Assembly: GCA_937864535.1 (NCBI GenBank)
Contig: CALMJS010000020.1
Span: 62,001-126,000 of the forward strand
Length of the DNA stretch: 64,000 nucleotides
Direction of reading: 5' to 3'
From: an uncultured Paracoccaceae bacterium
GTDB lineage: Bacteria; Pseudomonadota; Alphaproteobacteria; Rhodobacterales; Rhodobacteraceae
The notes beneath the pieces are model-generated. The model made no database searches, was not told the DNA's origin, and saw only the letters and a program-made list of their open reading frames with translations. Of the stretch, positions 56,638 to 64,000 are shown piece after piece (position 1 is the first letter of the stretch; each line of letters opens with the position of its first letter). The position numbers and the translations under genes were made by a program.

Positions 56638-56949
56638 TTAATGGGTCCAGGCACCGCGACGGTTGGTGGCAAAATTTTCGCCATAGCCCATTGCGCGCAG
56701 GTTCGGTTTGCGGACTTTCGGCTCTTGGACCATGGCTTCGATGCCGTGGGCGTTGGCGTAGTCGATCGCAGCCTCTTTGCTGTCGAATTTCAGGCGAACC
56801 TGACTCTGGGTGTCGTCCGAGGAGGTCCAGCCCATCAGCGGGTCCATTTCGCGGGCCGAAGCGGGGGCGTATTCCAGAACCCACTCGCGGGTCTTGGCGG
56901 CGCCAGAGGACATGGCGGTCTTGGCTGGGCGGTAGATTCGTGCGCGCAT
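56638..56949 (-). CDS. NADH dehydrogenase accessory subunit, NDUFS4/ETC complex I family
   Basis: A 103-residue protein beginning [20 protein letters not shown] and containing [16 protein letters not shown] and [14 protein letters not shown]. These match the ETC complex I subunit conserved region, known as NDUFS4 in mitochondria and found in alphaproteobacteria. It stabilises the NADH-oxidising arm of complex I. It stands apart from the nuo operon. Confidence 0.9.
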   Translation of the reverse strand: MRARIYRPAKTAMSSGAAKTREWVLEYAPASAREMDPLMGWTSSDDTQSQVRLKFDSKEAAIDYANAHGIEAMVQEPKVRKPNLRAMGYGENFATNRRGAWTH

Positions 56950-57027
56950 CGGATGCCTCCTGATTGGTCGGGCCTCTTATCGTGAAAAACCGTTGCGGAT
57001 TCAAGTGTTGATGGAGCCCTTGAAGCG

Positions 57028-57042
57028 GAACAAAAAGAGGAC
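57028..57042 (+). promoter_or_regulatory. Possible LexA (SOS) box before uvrB
   Basis: GAAC-N7-GGAC differs by one base from the alphaproteobacterial SOS box GAAC-N7-GAAC. It lies 27 bases before the uvrB start and next to a CATTATAG element that could be the -10. Confidence 0.42.
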
Positions 57043-57069
57043 ATTATAGGGGGGATACAGGAGTCTGCC

Positions 57070-59259
57070 ATGCACAACAACCGCCCCGAAGATATGCCTA
57101 TGCTGCATCGCGCCCCACAGCAGCGGGAAAAGCTGGAAGGCGGTCGGCGTTTTGTCATGAAAACCGCGTTTTCTCCGGCAGGAGACCAGCCCAAGGCGAT
57201 TGCGGAGCTGGTCGCCGGCGTGGGCGCGGGGGAACGCGATCAGGTGCTGTTGGGGGCGACCGGCACCGGCAAGACCTTTACCATGGCCAAGGTGATCGAA
57301 GAGACCCAGCGCCCTGCGATCATCCTCGCGCCGAACAAAACGCTGGCGGCGCAGCTCTATGGCGAGTTCAAGGGGTTCTTTCCCGACAACGCCGTCGAAT
57401 ATTTCGTGTCCTACTACGACTACTATCAGCCCGAAGCCTATGTGCCGCGGACCGATACGTTCATCGAAAAGGAAAGCCAGATCAACGAACAGATCGACCG
57501 GATGCGCCACTCGGCCACGCGGGCGCTGCTGGAACGCGATGACGTGATCATCGTGGCCTCGGTGTCGTGCATCTATGGTATCGGTTCGGTCGAAACCTAT
57601 TCGGCGATGACGCAGGATCTGTTCACCGGGAAATTATACGATCAGCGTCAGGTCATGGCCGATCTGGTTGCCCAGCAATATCGCCGCAACGATCAGGCGT
57701 TTTCCCGTGGCTGTTTCCGGGTTCGCGGCGACAGTCTGGAAATCTGGCCGGCCCACCTCGAAGATCGGGCATGGCGGTTTTCGTTTTTTGGCGAAGAGTT
57801 GGAGAGCATTACGGAATTTGACCCGCTGACAGGGTCGAAAACCGATACTTTCGAAAAGGTAAGGATTTACGCAAATAGCCACTACGTCACCCCGCGCCCG
57901 ACGATGGCGCAGGCGATCAAGGGCATCAAGGAAGAGCTGCGCATCCGCCTGAAACAGTTGCAGGACGAGGGCAAATTGCTCGAGGCGCAGCGGCTGGAAC
58001 AGCGGACCAATTTCGACCTCGAAATGCTGGAGGCGACGGGCGTTTGCAACGGCATCGAAAACTATTCGCGCTATCTGACCGGGCGCGGTCCGGGCGAGCC
58101 GCCGCCGACCCTGTTCGAATTTATCCCCGACAATGCCATCGTGTTCGCGGACGAGAGCCACGTGTCGGTGCCGCAGATCGGCGCGATGTATCGCGGCGAC
58201 TTCCGGCGGAAAATGACCTTGGCAGAGCACGGGTTCCGTTTGCCGTCCTGCATGGACAACCGTCCGCTCAAGTTCGAGGAATGGGACGCCATGCGTCCGC
58301 AGTCGGTCTATGTCTCGGCCACACCCGCCGCGTGGGAGATGGAGCAGACCGGCGGTGTGTTCACCGAGCAGATCATTCGCCCCACCGGCCTGTTGGACCC
58401 AGAGGTCGAAATCCGCCCGGTGTCGATGCAGGTCGACGATCTGCTGGACGAAGTGCGCAGGGTGTCTGCGCGCGGCTATCGTACGCTCTGCACGACGCTG
58501 ACCAAGCGGATGTCCGAAGACCTGACCGAATATATGCACGAACAGGGCATTCGCGTCCGTTATATGCACAGCGATATCGATACGATCGAGCGGATCGAAA
58601 TCCTGCGCGACCTGCGGCTGGGGGCGTTTGACGTCCTGATCGGGATCAACCTGCTGCGCGAGGGCTTGGATATTCCCGAATGTGGCTTGGTCGCGATTCT
58701 GGACGCCGACAAAGAGGGGTTCCTGCGGTCAGAGACCTCTCTGATCCAGACGATTGGCCGGGCCGCGCGAAATGCCGATGGCCGCGTGATCATGTACGCC
58801 GACCGGATCACCGGGTCGATGGAGCGGGCTCTCAAGGAAACCGAACGTCGCCGGGCACGTCAGATGGCCTATAACATCGAACACGGCATCACGCCGCAAA
58901 CGGTGAAAAAGAACGTCGAGGATATCTTGGCCGGGCTCTATCAGGGCGATACCGACCAATCGCGCGTCACTGCCAAGATCGACAAGCCGATGCACGGCGC
59001 CAACCTAGAGGCGGTGCTGGACGGGCTGCGCAATGATATGCGCAAGGCGGCAGAGAACCTCGAATTCGAAGAGGCCGCCCGCCTGCGCGATGAGATCAAG
59101 CGGCTGGAGGCGGTCGATCTGGTGATTTCGGACGACCCGCTGGCACGACAATCCGCCGTGGATGAGGCGGTCGAAGAGAGCCGCAAGGCCTCGGGCCGGT
59201 CAACTGCCGGCAAGGCGGGTCAGCGCGGCGGCAACAAGCGTAGCAATCGCGGTCGCTAG
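57070..59259 (+). CDS. uvrB: Excinuclease ABC subunit B (UvrB)
   Basis: A 729-residue repair helicase. It has Walker [15 protein letters not shown], the DNA-clamping beta-hairpin [19 protein letters not shown], the DESH box ([12 protein letters not shown]), helicase motif VI (QTIGRAARN) and the C-terminal UVR domain ([20 protein letters not shown]). With UvrA and UvrC it removes bulky lesions. The N-terminal 29 residues precede the usual start and are typical of Rhodobacterales. The start at 57070 follows ACAGGAG. Confidence 0.97.
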   Translation: MHNNRPEDMPMLHRAPQQREKLEGGRRFVMKTAFSPAGDQPKAIAELVAGVGAGERDQVLLGATGTGKTFTMAKVIEETQRPAIILAPNKTLAAQLYGEFKGFFPDNAVEYFVSYYDYYQPEAYVPRTDTFIEKESQINEQIDRMRHSATRALLERDDVIIVASVSCIYGIGSVETYSAMTQDLFTGKLYDQRQVMADLVAQQYRRNDQAFSRGCFRVRGDSLEIWPAHLEDRAWRFSFFGEELESITEFDPLTGSKTDTFEKVRIYANSHYVTPRPTMAQAIKGIKEELRIRLKQLQDEGKLLEAQRLEQRTNFDLEMLEATGVCNGIENYSRYLTGRGPGEPPPTLFEFIPDNAIVFADESHVSVPQIGAMYRGDFRRKMTLAEHGFRLPSCMDNRPLKFEEWDAMRPQSVYVSATPAAWEMEQTGGVFTEQIIRPTGLLDPEVEIRPVSMQVDDLLDEVRRVSARGYRTLCTTLTKRMSEDLTEYMHEQGIRVRYMHSDIDTIERIEILRDLRLGAFDVLIGINLLREGLDIPECGLVAILDADKEGFLRSETSLIQTIGRAARNADGRVIMYADRITGSMERALKETERRRARQMAYNIEHGITPQTVKKNVEDILAGLYQGDTDQSRVTAKIDKPMHGANLEAVLDGLRNDMRKAAENLEFEEAARLRDEIKRLEAVDLVISDDPLARQSAVDEAVEESRKASGRSTAGKAGQRGGNKRSNRGR

Positions 59260-59336
59260 ATCAACGGGATCAGAGGGATACCGTTTCCACAAGCCGTCAG
59301 CACGGTAAGCAGGCAAAGGGTGATGATGATCCGCAT
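59256..59336 (-). CDS. Very small lipoprotein (entericidin-like size)
   Basis: The minus strand encodes 26 residues, [20 protein letters not shown] and PLIPLI. It has a charged start, a hydrophobic stretch and the lipobox LTAC with Cys16. AAGGAG lies 7 bases before the ATG. The mature part would be about 11 residues on a lipid anchor. Its TAG stop interlocks with the uvrB TAG on the other strand (CTAG). Too short for a family match; the lipobox and ribosome site make it credible. Confidence 0.7.
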   Translation of the reverse strand: MRIIITLCLLTVLTACGNGIPLIPLI

Positions 59337-59389
59337 GGTTAGGTCTCCTTGCGGATATCGTGGCCCTTTGCCTGTCGGGCTGCAAACGA

Positions 59390-59797
59390 TTATCGCATCA
59401 CGTGGACGGCGCATTGGGCGTGCCGGACTACCCGTGCGGCGGTCGACCCTAGCAGATAGTCGCCAAGGCCCGGATGGTGCGAGGCCATAACGATCAGGTC
59501 CGCGCCATGCTCTTCGGCCCAGTCCAGAATCGTCCGGCCCGCATGGCCGTCAACGACCCATGCATCTGCATTGGGCACACCCTCGAGGCGGGCAGAGAGT
59601 TCGGTGCGGATCGCTTCACGGCTTTCGTTGCGATAGTCGATCGGCAGGTAGGAAATCGCATAGGCCGGGATTTCCTCCATCACGTGCAGGAGGCTGATCC
59701 TGGTGTCCGGGCCGCTCAGGCGGCGGGCGACGTCCAGTGGATTGTAGCCATCGTAGGCGTGATCAAAGGCGACAGGGACGAGGATGTGTTTATACAT
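59390..59797 (-). CDS. Universal stress protein (UspA family)
   Basis: A 135-residue USP domain: MYKHILVPVAFDHA at the start, ILDWAEEHGADLIVMASHHPG in the middle and the ATP-type G-x2-G-x9-GS region (HPGLGDYLLGSTAARVVRHA) at the end. It has the nucleotide-binding class pattern. GGAGG is 7 bases before the ATG at 59797. Stress-related; its partner is unknown. Confidence 0.93.
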   Translation of the reverse strand: MYKHILVPVAFDHAYDGYNPLDVARRLSGPDTRISLLHVMEEIPAYAISYLPIDYRNESREAIRTELSARLEGVPNADAWVVDGHAGRTILDWAEEHGADLIVMASHHPGLGDYLLGSTAARVVRHAQCAVHVMR

Positions 59798-59888
59798 AAG
59801 GGACCTCCGGGTCTGATACCCTAGGGATGAACCAATCGTATCGAGATCGCCTTGATCCAGATCACACTCTGTTACAGGAGGCAAAAAC

Positions 59889-60371
59889 GTGGCGACCGCA
59901 ATAATTCTGGGGGCCAGGGTAGGGCCGGATGGCGCGTCGCCCGCGCTGCGTCGGCGCACGCTGGCTGGCGCTGATCTGCTGCGGTCGGGGCGGGTGTCGC
60001 GGATCATCGCCTCTGGCGGGCGCGGGGATTACGCCCCGACCGAAGCCGAAGCGATGCTCGCCCTCTTGGTCGAGCTGGGCGTCGACACATCTGCGATCCA
60101 GCTAGAGCCTGCCTCGCGGACCACCTATGAAAACTTGGCCAATAGCAAACCCCTGATCGGCCAAGGACCGGTGATCATCGTCACGGACTGGTATCATATT
60201 CCGCGTGCGCTGATGACGGCGCGCGCGCTGGGGATTGTGGCGACGGGTCACCGTGCCAGCCTAAAGGGGACGACCATCCGCAGGCAAACGCTGGCGGCGC
60301 TGCGGGAATGTATTGCCCTGCCGGTCTATTGGTGGCACCTGCGGCGAAATGGGACTGGACGCCCTGCTTGA
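59889..60371 (+). CDS. YdcF-like (DUF218) family protein
   Basis: A 160-residue soluble DUF218 domain: [39 protein letters not shown] and [18 protein letters not shown] with [13 protein letters not shown]. The Arg/Asn/Glu pattern is that of the YdcF/SanA fold. No membrane anchor is present. The GTG start is supported by AGGAGG 8 bases upstream. A nucleotide or envelope-related role has been suggested for the family. Confidence 0.88.
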   Translation: MATAIILGARVGPDGASPALRRRTLAGADLLRSGRVSRIIASGGRGDYAPTEAEAMLALLVELGVDTSAIQLEPASRTTYENLANSKPLIGQGPVIIVTDWYHIPRALMTARALGIVATGHRASLKGTTIRRQTLAALRECIALPVYWWHLRRNGTGRPA

Positions 60372-60405
60372 CAGTCGGCGCGGCTCTGTGAACACTGCGC
60401 CCAGT

Positions 60406-60481
<76 letters not shown>

Positions 60482-60522
60482 TTCCACGAAGTACGGGGCA
60501 CCTTGCGGCACCCCGTTTCGCG

Positions 60523-62811
60523 TCAAACAGGCCGATCCATGCGAATGCGCGCCCAGATTTTACCGCTACAGGCCGTGGGCCAGACCAGACGGACCTGATC
60601 CTGCGCGGTGCCGTATTCGGTGTCTGCCCATGGCATGGCCGCGACCGTGCCGCCGCTGCTGTCGGTGATTTTGTCGTCAAAGGTCAGCGATTCCATCACC
60701 CGCGCCCGCCCGCCAAAGGGCAGGGTCGGCGTCCCGGTGACAACCCATGCCGTCGAGGCGGTGGTCTGCGTATGTTCAACCAAGGCGGGGTTGACCGCCT
60801 CGTTATCAACGCTGTTGTAGGTGTTGCCGACGAACAAAATGTTGCGCATCCGGCCATAGTCCAGATCGGCAAAAGTGGTATCCACCATTTCGACCCGTTC
60901 GATATTGCCATTCAGCACCCGGAAGGTATTGCCGATCACCGACAGCCCATGAATGAAATGGTCCGGGCCATAGGGTTTGACGACGATAAACCGGAACCAG
61001 TCGCCGACGTCGTTGGCATGGAAAATATTGCCGGTGATCGTCAGCCCGCCAAACGAATACTGCACGCCCATCGCAGGGGTCGCATCATGTTCGTTGGTCA
61101 ATTCGATAAAATTGTTATCGATGTAGTTGCCGGTGATCACAGATTTGGTGTTGGGCGAGGTAAAGATAATCCCGCCCTTGCGCACGCCCAGAGCCTCGCC
61201 ATCGCCATGGAACCAATGGTTGCCCACGATCAGGTTGCCGGTCCCGGCCAGAATGCAGAAATGTTTGAACCGCACGACGCGGGTGTCGCGGATTTTGACG
61301 TCATTGTGGTTGGCGTTGAACCCGATGGACACGCGGCTGGAGACCGGCAGGTCCATTTCATCCGACAGGAACTGGCATCGGTCAATCGCCAGACCCTGAC
61401 AGCCCGATCCGATCGAGGTCAGACCGCGATCCTTGGGCCGGTTGATGGTGCAGTCGCGCAGCGTGAAAATGCCGCCGCCCCGCGCCAGCATGACGCCGCT
61501 GCCATAGCCCGCGCCGTTCAGTTCCAGATCGTCGAGGACAAAGTTGGTCAGCGATTGGAAACCCGAAAAATCGAGAAGGTAACGGAAGCGGGTAAAGGTG
61601 AAGACCTGCGTGCCTTCGGCATCGTAGAGCGGCTGGCTGAGAGTGACCGTCTGCTGGGCGATGTTGATGTCCTCGACATAGACCTCGCGGCCGACGCCGT
61701 TGCCGGTGACCAGCGCGCCGACTTCGATATTGGCGACATTGACCACGCCGGTCAGTTTGCGGTCGTTGCTGGCGGAATAGGTCGCCTGCGAAGTGGCAAC
61801 GCCCGATTCCCATGCGGTGCCGGACTGCGCCTCTAGCTGGCCATTCGTGATCACTCGGCGCATCGCATAGCTGGTCTTCGACGCTTCGGCGGCCTGAAGA
61901 TCGACGGGCCCTGATAGCAAAATCCGACGCCCGCAGAGGTCTAGCGATTCATGGTCGGCATTGTTCAGCAGCGCCTGAAACGCCTTGCGAAAGGCCAGTT
62001 CCTCGCTGCCAAAGGCATCGACATAGGTCGGAAAGTCGAAATCCTTGGCCAGCACCAGCCGTTTTTCGGTGGGCATGGTCACGGTGCCTTGGAATTTGAT
62101 CCGGTTGTCGATGGTGACGTGATTGGCCAGATAATAGACACCCTCAGGGACGGAAACGATCCGTCCCCCAGCGGCGGCATCCGCGGCCTCGAACGCGGCG
62201 CTGTCATCGGTGACGCCGTCGCCCACCGCGCCATAGTCGCGCACATCGACCATCGTCATCATGTCGCGCAGATAGGCGCTGGTGATGTCTTCGATCTGGA
62301 TGTCATCAATGCGCACGATGCCGCCATTCGCGCCCGTCAGGTCCAGCCCGAAATGACCATAGATCGCACCGTTCCACACCATATCGACGCCGCCCCGCGT
62401 GCCGGTGCCGACGATGGCCGAAACTTCGACCACCTCGCCATAGCTGGTCAGGGCGACCTCTGGGCCAGTTTCCAAGAGGCCCGTCACGTGGGCCCCCCCC
62501 GCGCCGCCCGCCCAGCCGGCGATCCGGACCGAAGGCAGCGGACCCGAGATCGCCTTGACCTTGGCGCTGATACGCAGATAGCAGCCCGGCAGAATGGTCG
62601 TCTCGCCCATGTAGCGCAGCTTTTGCGTGGTCGCGACCTTGACGATTTCCAGACAGCCGTCGAAATTCTGGTCCGAGGTGATCAGAACGCCCGAGCCAGA
62701 GCCTGCATAGGTGTCAGATCCGGGCGTGCCGTCGCCGCTGGACCAGACCGATAGACCCGCAGCAAAGGGCGTGGGTGTCAGGACCAGCCCGTCGGTAATT
62801 GCCTTGTTCAT
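60523..62811 (-). CDS. Large right-handed parallel beta-helix protein (pectate-lyase superfamily-like)
   Basis: A 762-residue protein. Residues about 1-190 form a carbohydrate-binding-like beta-sandwich (MNKAITDGLVLTPTPFAAGL). VDVRDYGAVGDGVTDDSAAF near 198-217 opens the pectate-lyase/GH28-type helix. Repeats of short N-x-(F/I) rungs follow (LIVGNHWFHGDGE, SVITGNYIDNNFIELTN, LTITGNIFHANDV). There is no signal peptide. It resembles tail-spike and polysaccharide-processing proteins, but its product is unknown. It lies next to tRNA-Ala and has a long hairpin just before its ribosome site AAAAGGGG. Confidence 0.78.
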   Translation of the reverse strand: MNKAITDGLVLTPTPFAAGLSVWSSGDGTPGSDTYAGSGSGVLITSDQNFDGCLEIVKVATTQKLRYMGETTILPGCYLRISAKVKAISGPLPSVRIAGWAGGAGGAHVTGLLETGPEVALTSYGEVVEVSAIVGTGTRGGVDMVWNGAIYGHFGLDLTGANGGIVRIDDIQIEDITSAYLRDMMTMVDVRDYGAVGDGVTDDSAAFEAADAAAGGRIVSVPEGVYYLANHVTIDNRIKFQGTVTMPTEKRLVLAKDFDFPTYVDAFGSEELAFRKAFQALLNNADHESLDLCGRRILLSGPVDLQAAEASKTSYAMRRVITNGQLEAQSGTAWESGVATSQATYSASNDRKLTGVVNVANIEVGALVTGNGVGREVYVEDINIAQQTVTLSQPLYDAEGTQVFTFTRFRYLLDFSGFQSLTNFVLDDLELNGAGYGSGVMLARGGGIFTLRDCTINRPKDRGLTSIGSGCQGLAIDRCQFLSDEMDLPVSSRVSIGFNANHNDVKIRDTRVVRFKHFCILAGTGNLIVGNHWFHGDGEALGVRKGGIIFTSPNTKSVITGNYIDNNFIELTNEHDATPAMGVQYSFGGLTITGNIFHANDVGDWFRFIVVKPYGPDHFIHGLSVIGNTFRVLNGNIERVEMVDTTFADLDYGRMRNILFVGNTYNSVDNEAVNPALVEHTQTTASTAWVVTGTPTLPFGGRARVMESLTFDDKITDSSGGTVAAMPWADTEYGTAQDQVRLVWPTACSGKIWARIRMDRPV

Positions 62812-62828
62812 GCGTACCCCTTTTCCGC

Positions 62829-62880
62829 GGGCAGAGCTGCGCACTACGGCCCCGTGCCGTAGCGCGGGCTGGCTCTGCCC
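62829..62880. other. Long hairpin upstream of the beta-helix gene
   Basis: GGGCAGAGC (62829-62837) pairs with GCTCTGCCC (62872-62880), and TACGGC pairs with GCCGTA in the centre, giving an imperfect 52-base hairpin. It ends 17 bases before the ATG, directly against the ribosome site. It may limit translation or end the upstream transcript. Confidence 0.6.
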
Positions 62881-62993
62881 GTCATAACCGCCAGTGGACA
62901 GGCCCTAGGCCAGTCCTTGGGGGAAAGGGGTAACAGGTCGCGGTAAACAGGCCCGAACAGCACCGTGACGGTGCCCGTTCTGCACCGCAACAC

Positions 62994-63389
62994 TCAGACG
63001 GTCGGGGCGGGGGCGTCCACCATGTCGACACCATCGACCCGCCAGCCATCGGCGGTTTCGATCATGTAGTAGTCGAGCAGATAAATCGACCCGTCCGCAT
63101 CGGTGAGCATCACGCGCTGGACCCAGCGGGTGCCAAGCTGGGTCAGGCCCAGAAACCGCGCCTCTGAGTGGTCCCAGACCATCGGATAGCCGTATTGGAC
63201 CATATGCCCGAAATTCGCGTCCGAACCAAAGAGCGACTGGATCGACGGGCTCGCAAAATCAAAAGCGCGGGACAGATCCCGCGCCTCGAATGCGTCCAGT
63301 TGATCGGTGATGACTGTCGCGATGCCGTCCCGATCCTGACCGAGGGCGGGCAGGGCGAGCATCGAAATCCAAAGTGCCGTGCGTATCAT
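62994..63389 (-). CDS. DUF4864-family exported protein
   Basis: A 131-residue protein with a short signal peptide (ending ALPALG, residue about 17) and the DUF4864 pattern ITDQLDAFEARDLSRAFDFA, then SPSIQSLFGSDANFGHMVQ and GYPMVWDHSEARFLG. The fold looks NTF2-like and the protein is periplasmic. Function unknown. The ATG at 63389 is favoured by AGGAGGATACGCC just upstream. It follows lysK in the same direction. Confidence 0.85.
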   Translation of the reverse strand: MIRTALWISMLALPALGQDRDGIATVITDQLDAFEARDLSRAFDFASPSIQSLFGSDANFGHMVQYGYPMVWDHSEARFLGLTQLGTRWVQRVMLTDADGSIYLLDYYMIETADGWRVDGVDMVDAPAPTV

Positions 63390-63436
63390 GGCGTATCCTC
63401 CTGTCAGAGTCATACGCCATGACGTGCGGTCCTGGA

Positions 63437-64000
63437 TCAGTTGGCCAGTTTGCCGGCCAGACCGTCCTCGATCAGACGGATCGAGTTCTCGATGCCGTAG
63501 AGCGCGATAAAGCCGCCGAAACGCGGGCCCTGGCTGTCACCTAGCAGGACCTCATAGAGCGTCTTGAACCAGTCCCGCAGGTTCTCGAACCCGTGGTCCT
63601 TGCCCACGGCAAAGACCATAGACTGCAGTTCTTCGCCGTCGTTGCTGCCGTCCCATGCCTTGAGGCGGGCCAGCATATCCTCGATCGCGGCGCGTTCCTG
63701 TTCGGTCGGCGCGCGGAAGGTTTTGGTCGGTTTGACAAAGTCATGGTAGTAGCGCACGGCGAAACCGGCGGCCTGATCCAGATCGGGATGGGTTTCCGGT
63801 GCGGCCTCCGGCGCGTAACGCTGGATAAAGCCCCACATGGTGTCCTTGTCCTCGGCACCCGACACAGAGGCGAGGTTCAAGAGCATCGCGAAGGGCACGA
63901 CCATCTTGGACACCGGCACGTTGCCGCTGTGGATGTGGTAGACGGGGTTCGCCAACTGACCCTTGAGGTCCTGCGTGTGATAGGCGTTCAGCTGCTGGTG
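63437..64000 (-). CDS. lysK: Class I lysyl-tRNA synthetase (C-terminal part)
   Basis: The last 187 residues of a class I LysRS, running off the right edge. VYHIHSGNVPVSKMVVPFAM and the helical C-terminus (FGGFIALYGIENSIRLIEDGL) match the archaeal/alphaproteobacterial type, not the class II LysS. It charges tRNA-Lys. The frame stays open to 64000. Confidence 0.9.
   Translation of the reverse strand, partial: HQQLNAYHTQDLKGQLANPVYHIHSGNVPVSKMVVPFAMLLNLASVSGAEDKDTMWGFIQRYAPEAAPETHPDLDQAAGFAVRYYHDFVKPTKTFRAPTEQERAAIEDMLARLKAWDGSNDGEELQSMVFAVGKDHGFENLRDWFKTLYEVLLGDSQGPRFGGFIALYGIENSIRLIEDGLAGKLAN

Overview
The window looks like a chromosomal segment of an alphaproteobacterium of the Rhodobacterales (Roseobacter group). 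The signs are high G+C, tightly overlapping operons, TRAP-type uptake, a class I lysyl-tRNA synthetase, a mitochondrial-type complex I accessory subunit (NDUFS4-like), and a rhamnose operon in the Rhizobium order rhaRSTPQUK / rhaDI. I saw no insertion sequence, CRISPR array, rRNA or clear prophage. Two tRNA genes are present, Arg-TCT and Ala-CGC.

Layout. 1-22.6 kb is a catabolic region. It starts with the end of a LacI regulator and a MocDEF-like oxygenase set (desaturase-type di-iron oxygenase, Rieske ferredoxin, FAD reductase), followed by a diverged PanB-like protein and a SLAC1/TehA-type permease. IclR and GntR regulators follow. Next come homoprotocatechuate-type meta-cleavage genes (SSADH, HpaG-, HpaH-, HpaI-, HpaD- and HpaF-like), with a DUF3500 protein and a siderophore-interacting-type flavoprotein. 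Then lie a dienelactone hydrolase-like protein, an SDR, an NTF2-fold protein, a class A flavin monooxygenase, a diverged amidohydrolase, a second FAH-family enzyme and a complete TRAP transporter. 22.6-24.1 kb holds tRNA-Arg and a glycosyltransferase. 24.1-30.0 kb is an RND efflux operon with two adaptors and its TetR gene. 30.0-36.6 kb is the conserved transglutaminase / circularly permuted ATP-grasp / alpha-E / DUF2126 trio. 36.8-40.0 kb is katG diverging from oxyR. 40.1-44.9 kb carries a chemoreceptor with a small secreted partner, YbaK and TrkH. 44.9-55.5 kb is the full L-rhamnose locus. 55.6-64 kb is housekeeping (MYG1-like, NDUFS4-like, uvrB, a tiny lipoprotein, USP, YdcF-like, tRNA-Ala, a large beta-helix protein, DUF4864, lysK end).

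How it fits together. The TRAP system probably imports an aromatic acid or related compound. HpaD would open a catecholic ring, HpaF, HpaG and HpaH would process the product, HpaI would split it to pyruvate plus succinate semialdehyde, and the GabD-type dehydrogenase would feed succinate to central metabolism. No HpaE or HpaBC is visible here, so the first steps may rely on the flavin monooxygenase and/or the MocDEF-like oxygenase. A 15-bp palindrome of IclR type (about KTCCRCA-N-TGYGGAM) occurs six times, before the DUF3500 operon, hpaD, the hpaF/DLH divergent promoter (twice), the monooxygenase and the TRAP operon. This suggests one regulon, possibly run by the IclR regulator encoded here. 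The rhamnose locus has its own operator array of 10-bp-spaced CAATCAT repeats between rhaR and rhaD.

All functional assignments are from reading the translated sequence and known family motifs; no database search was run.
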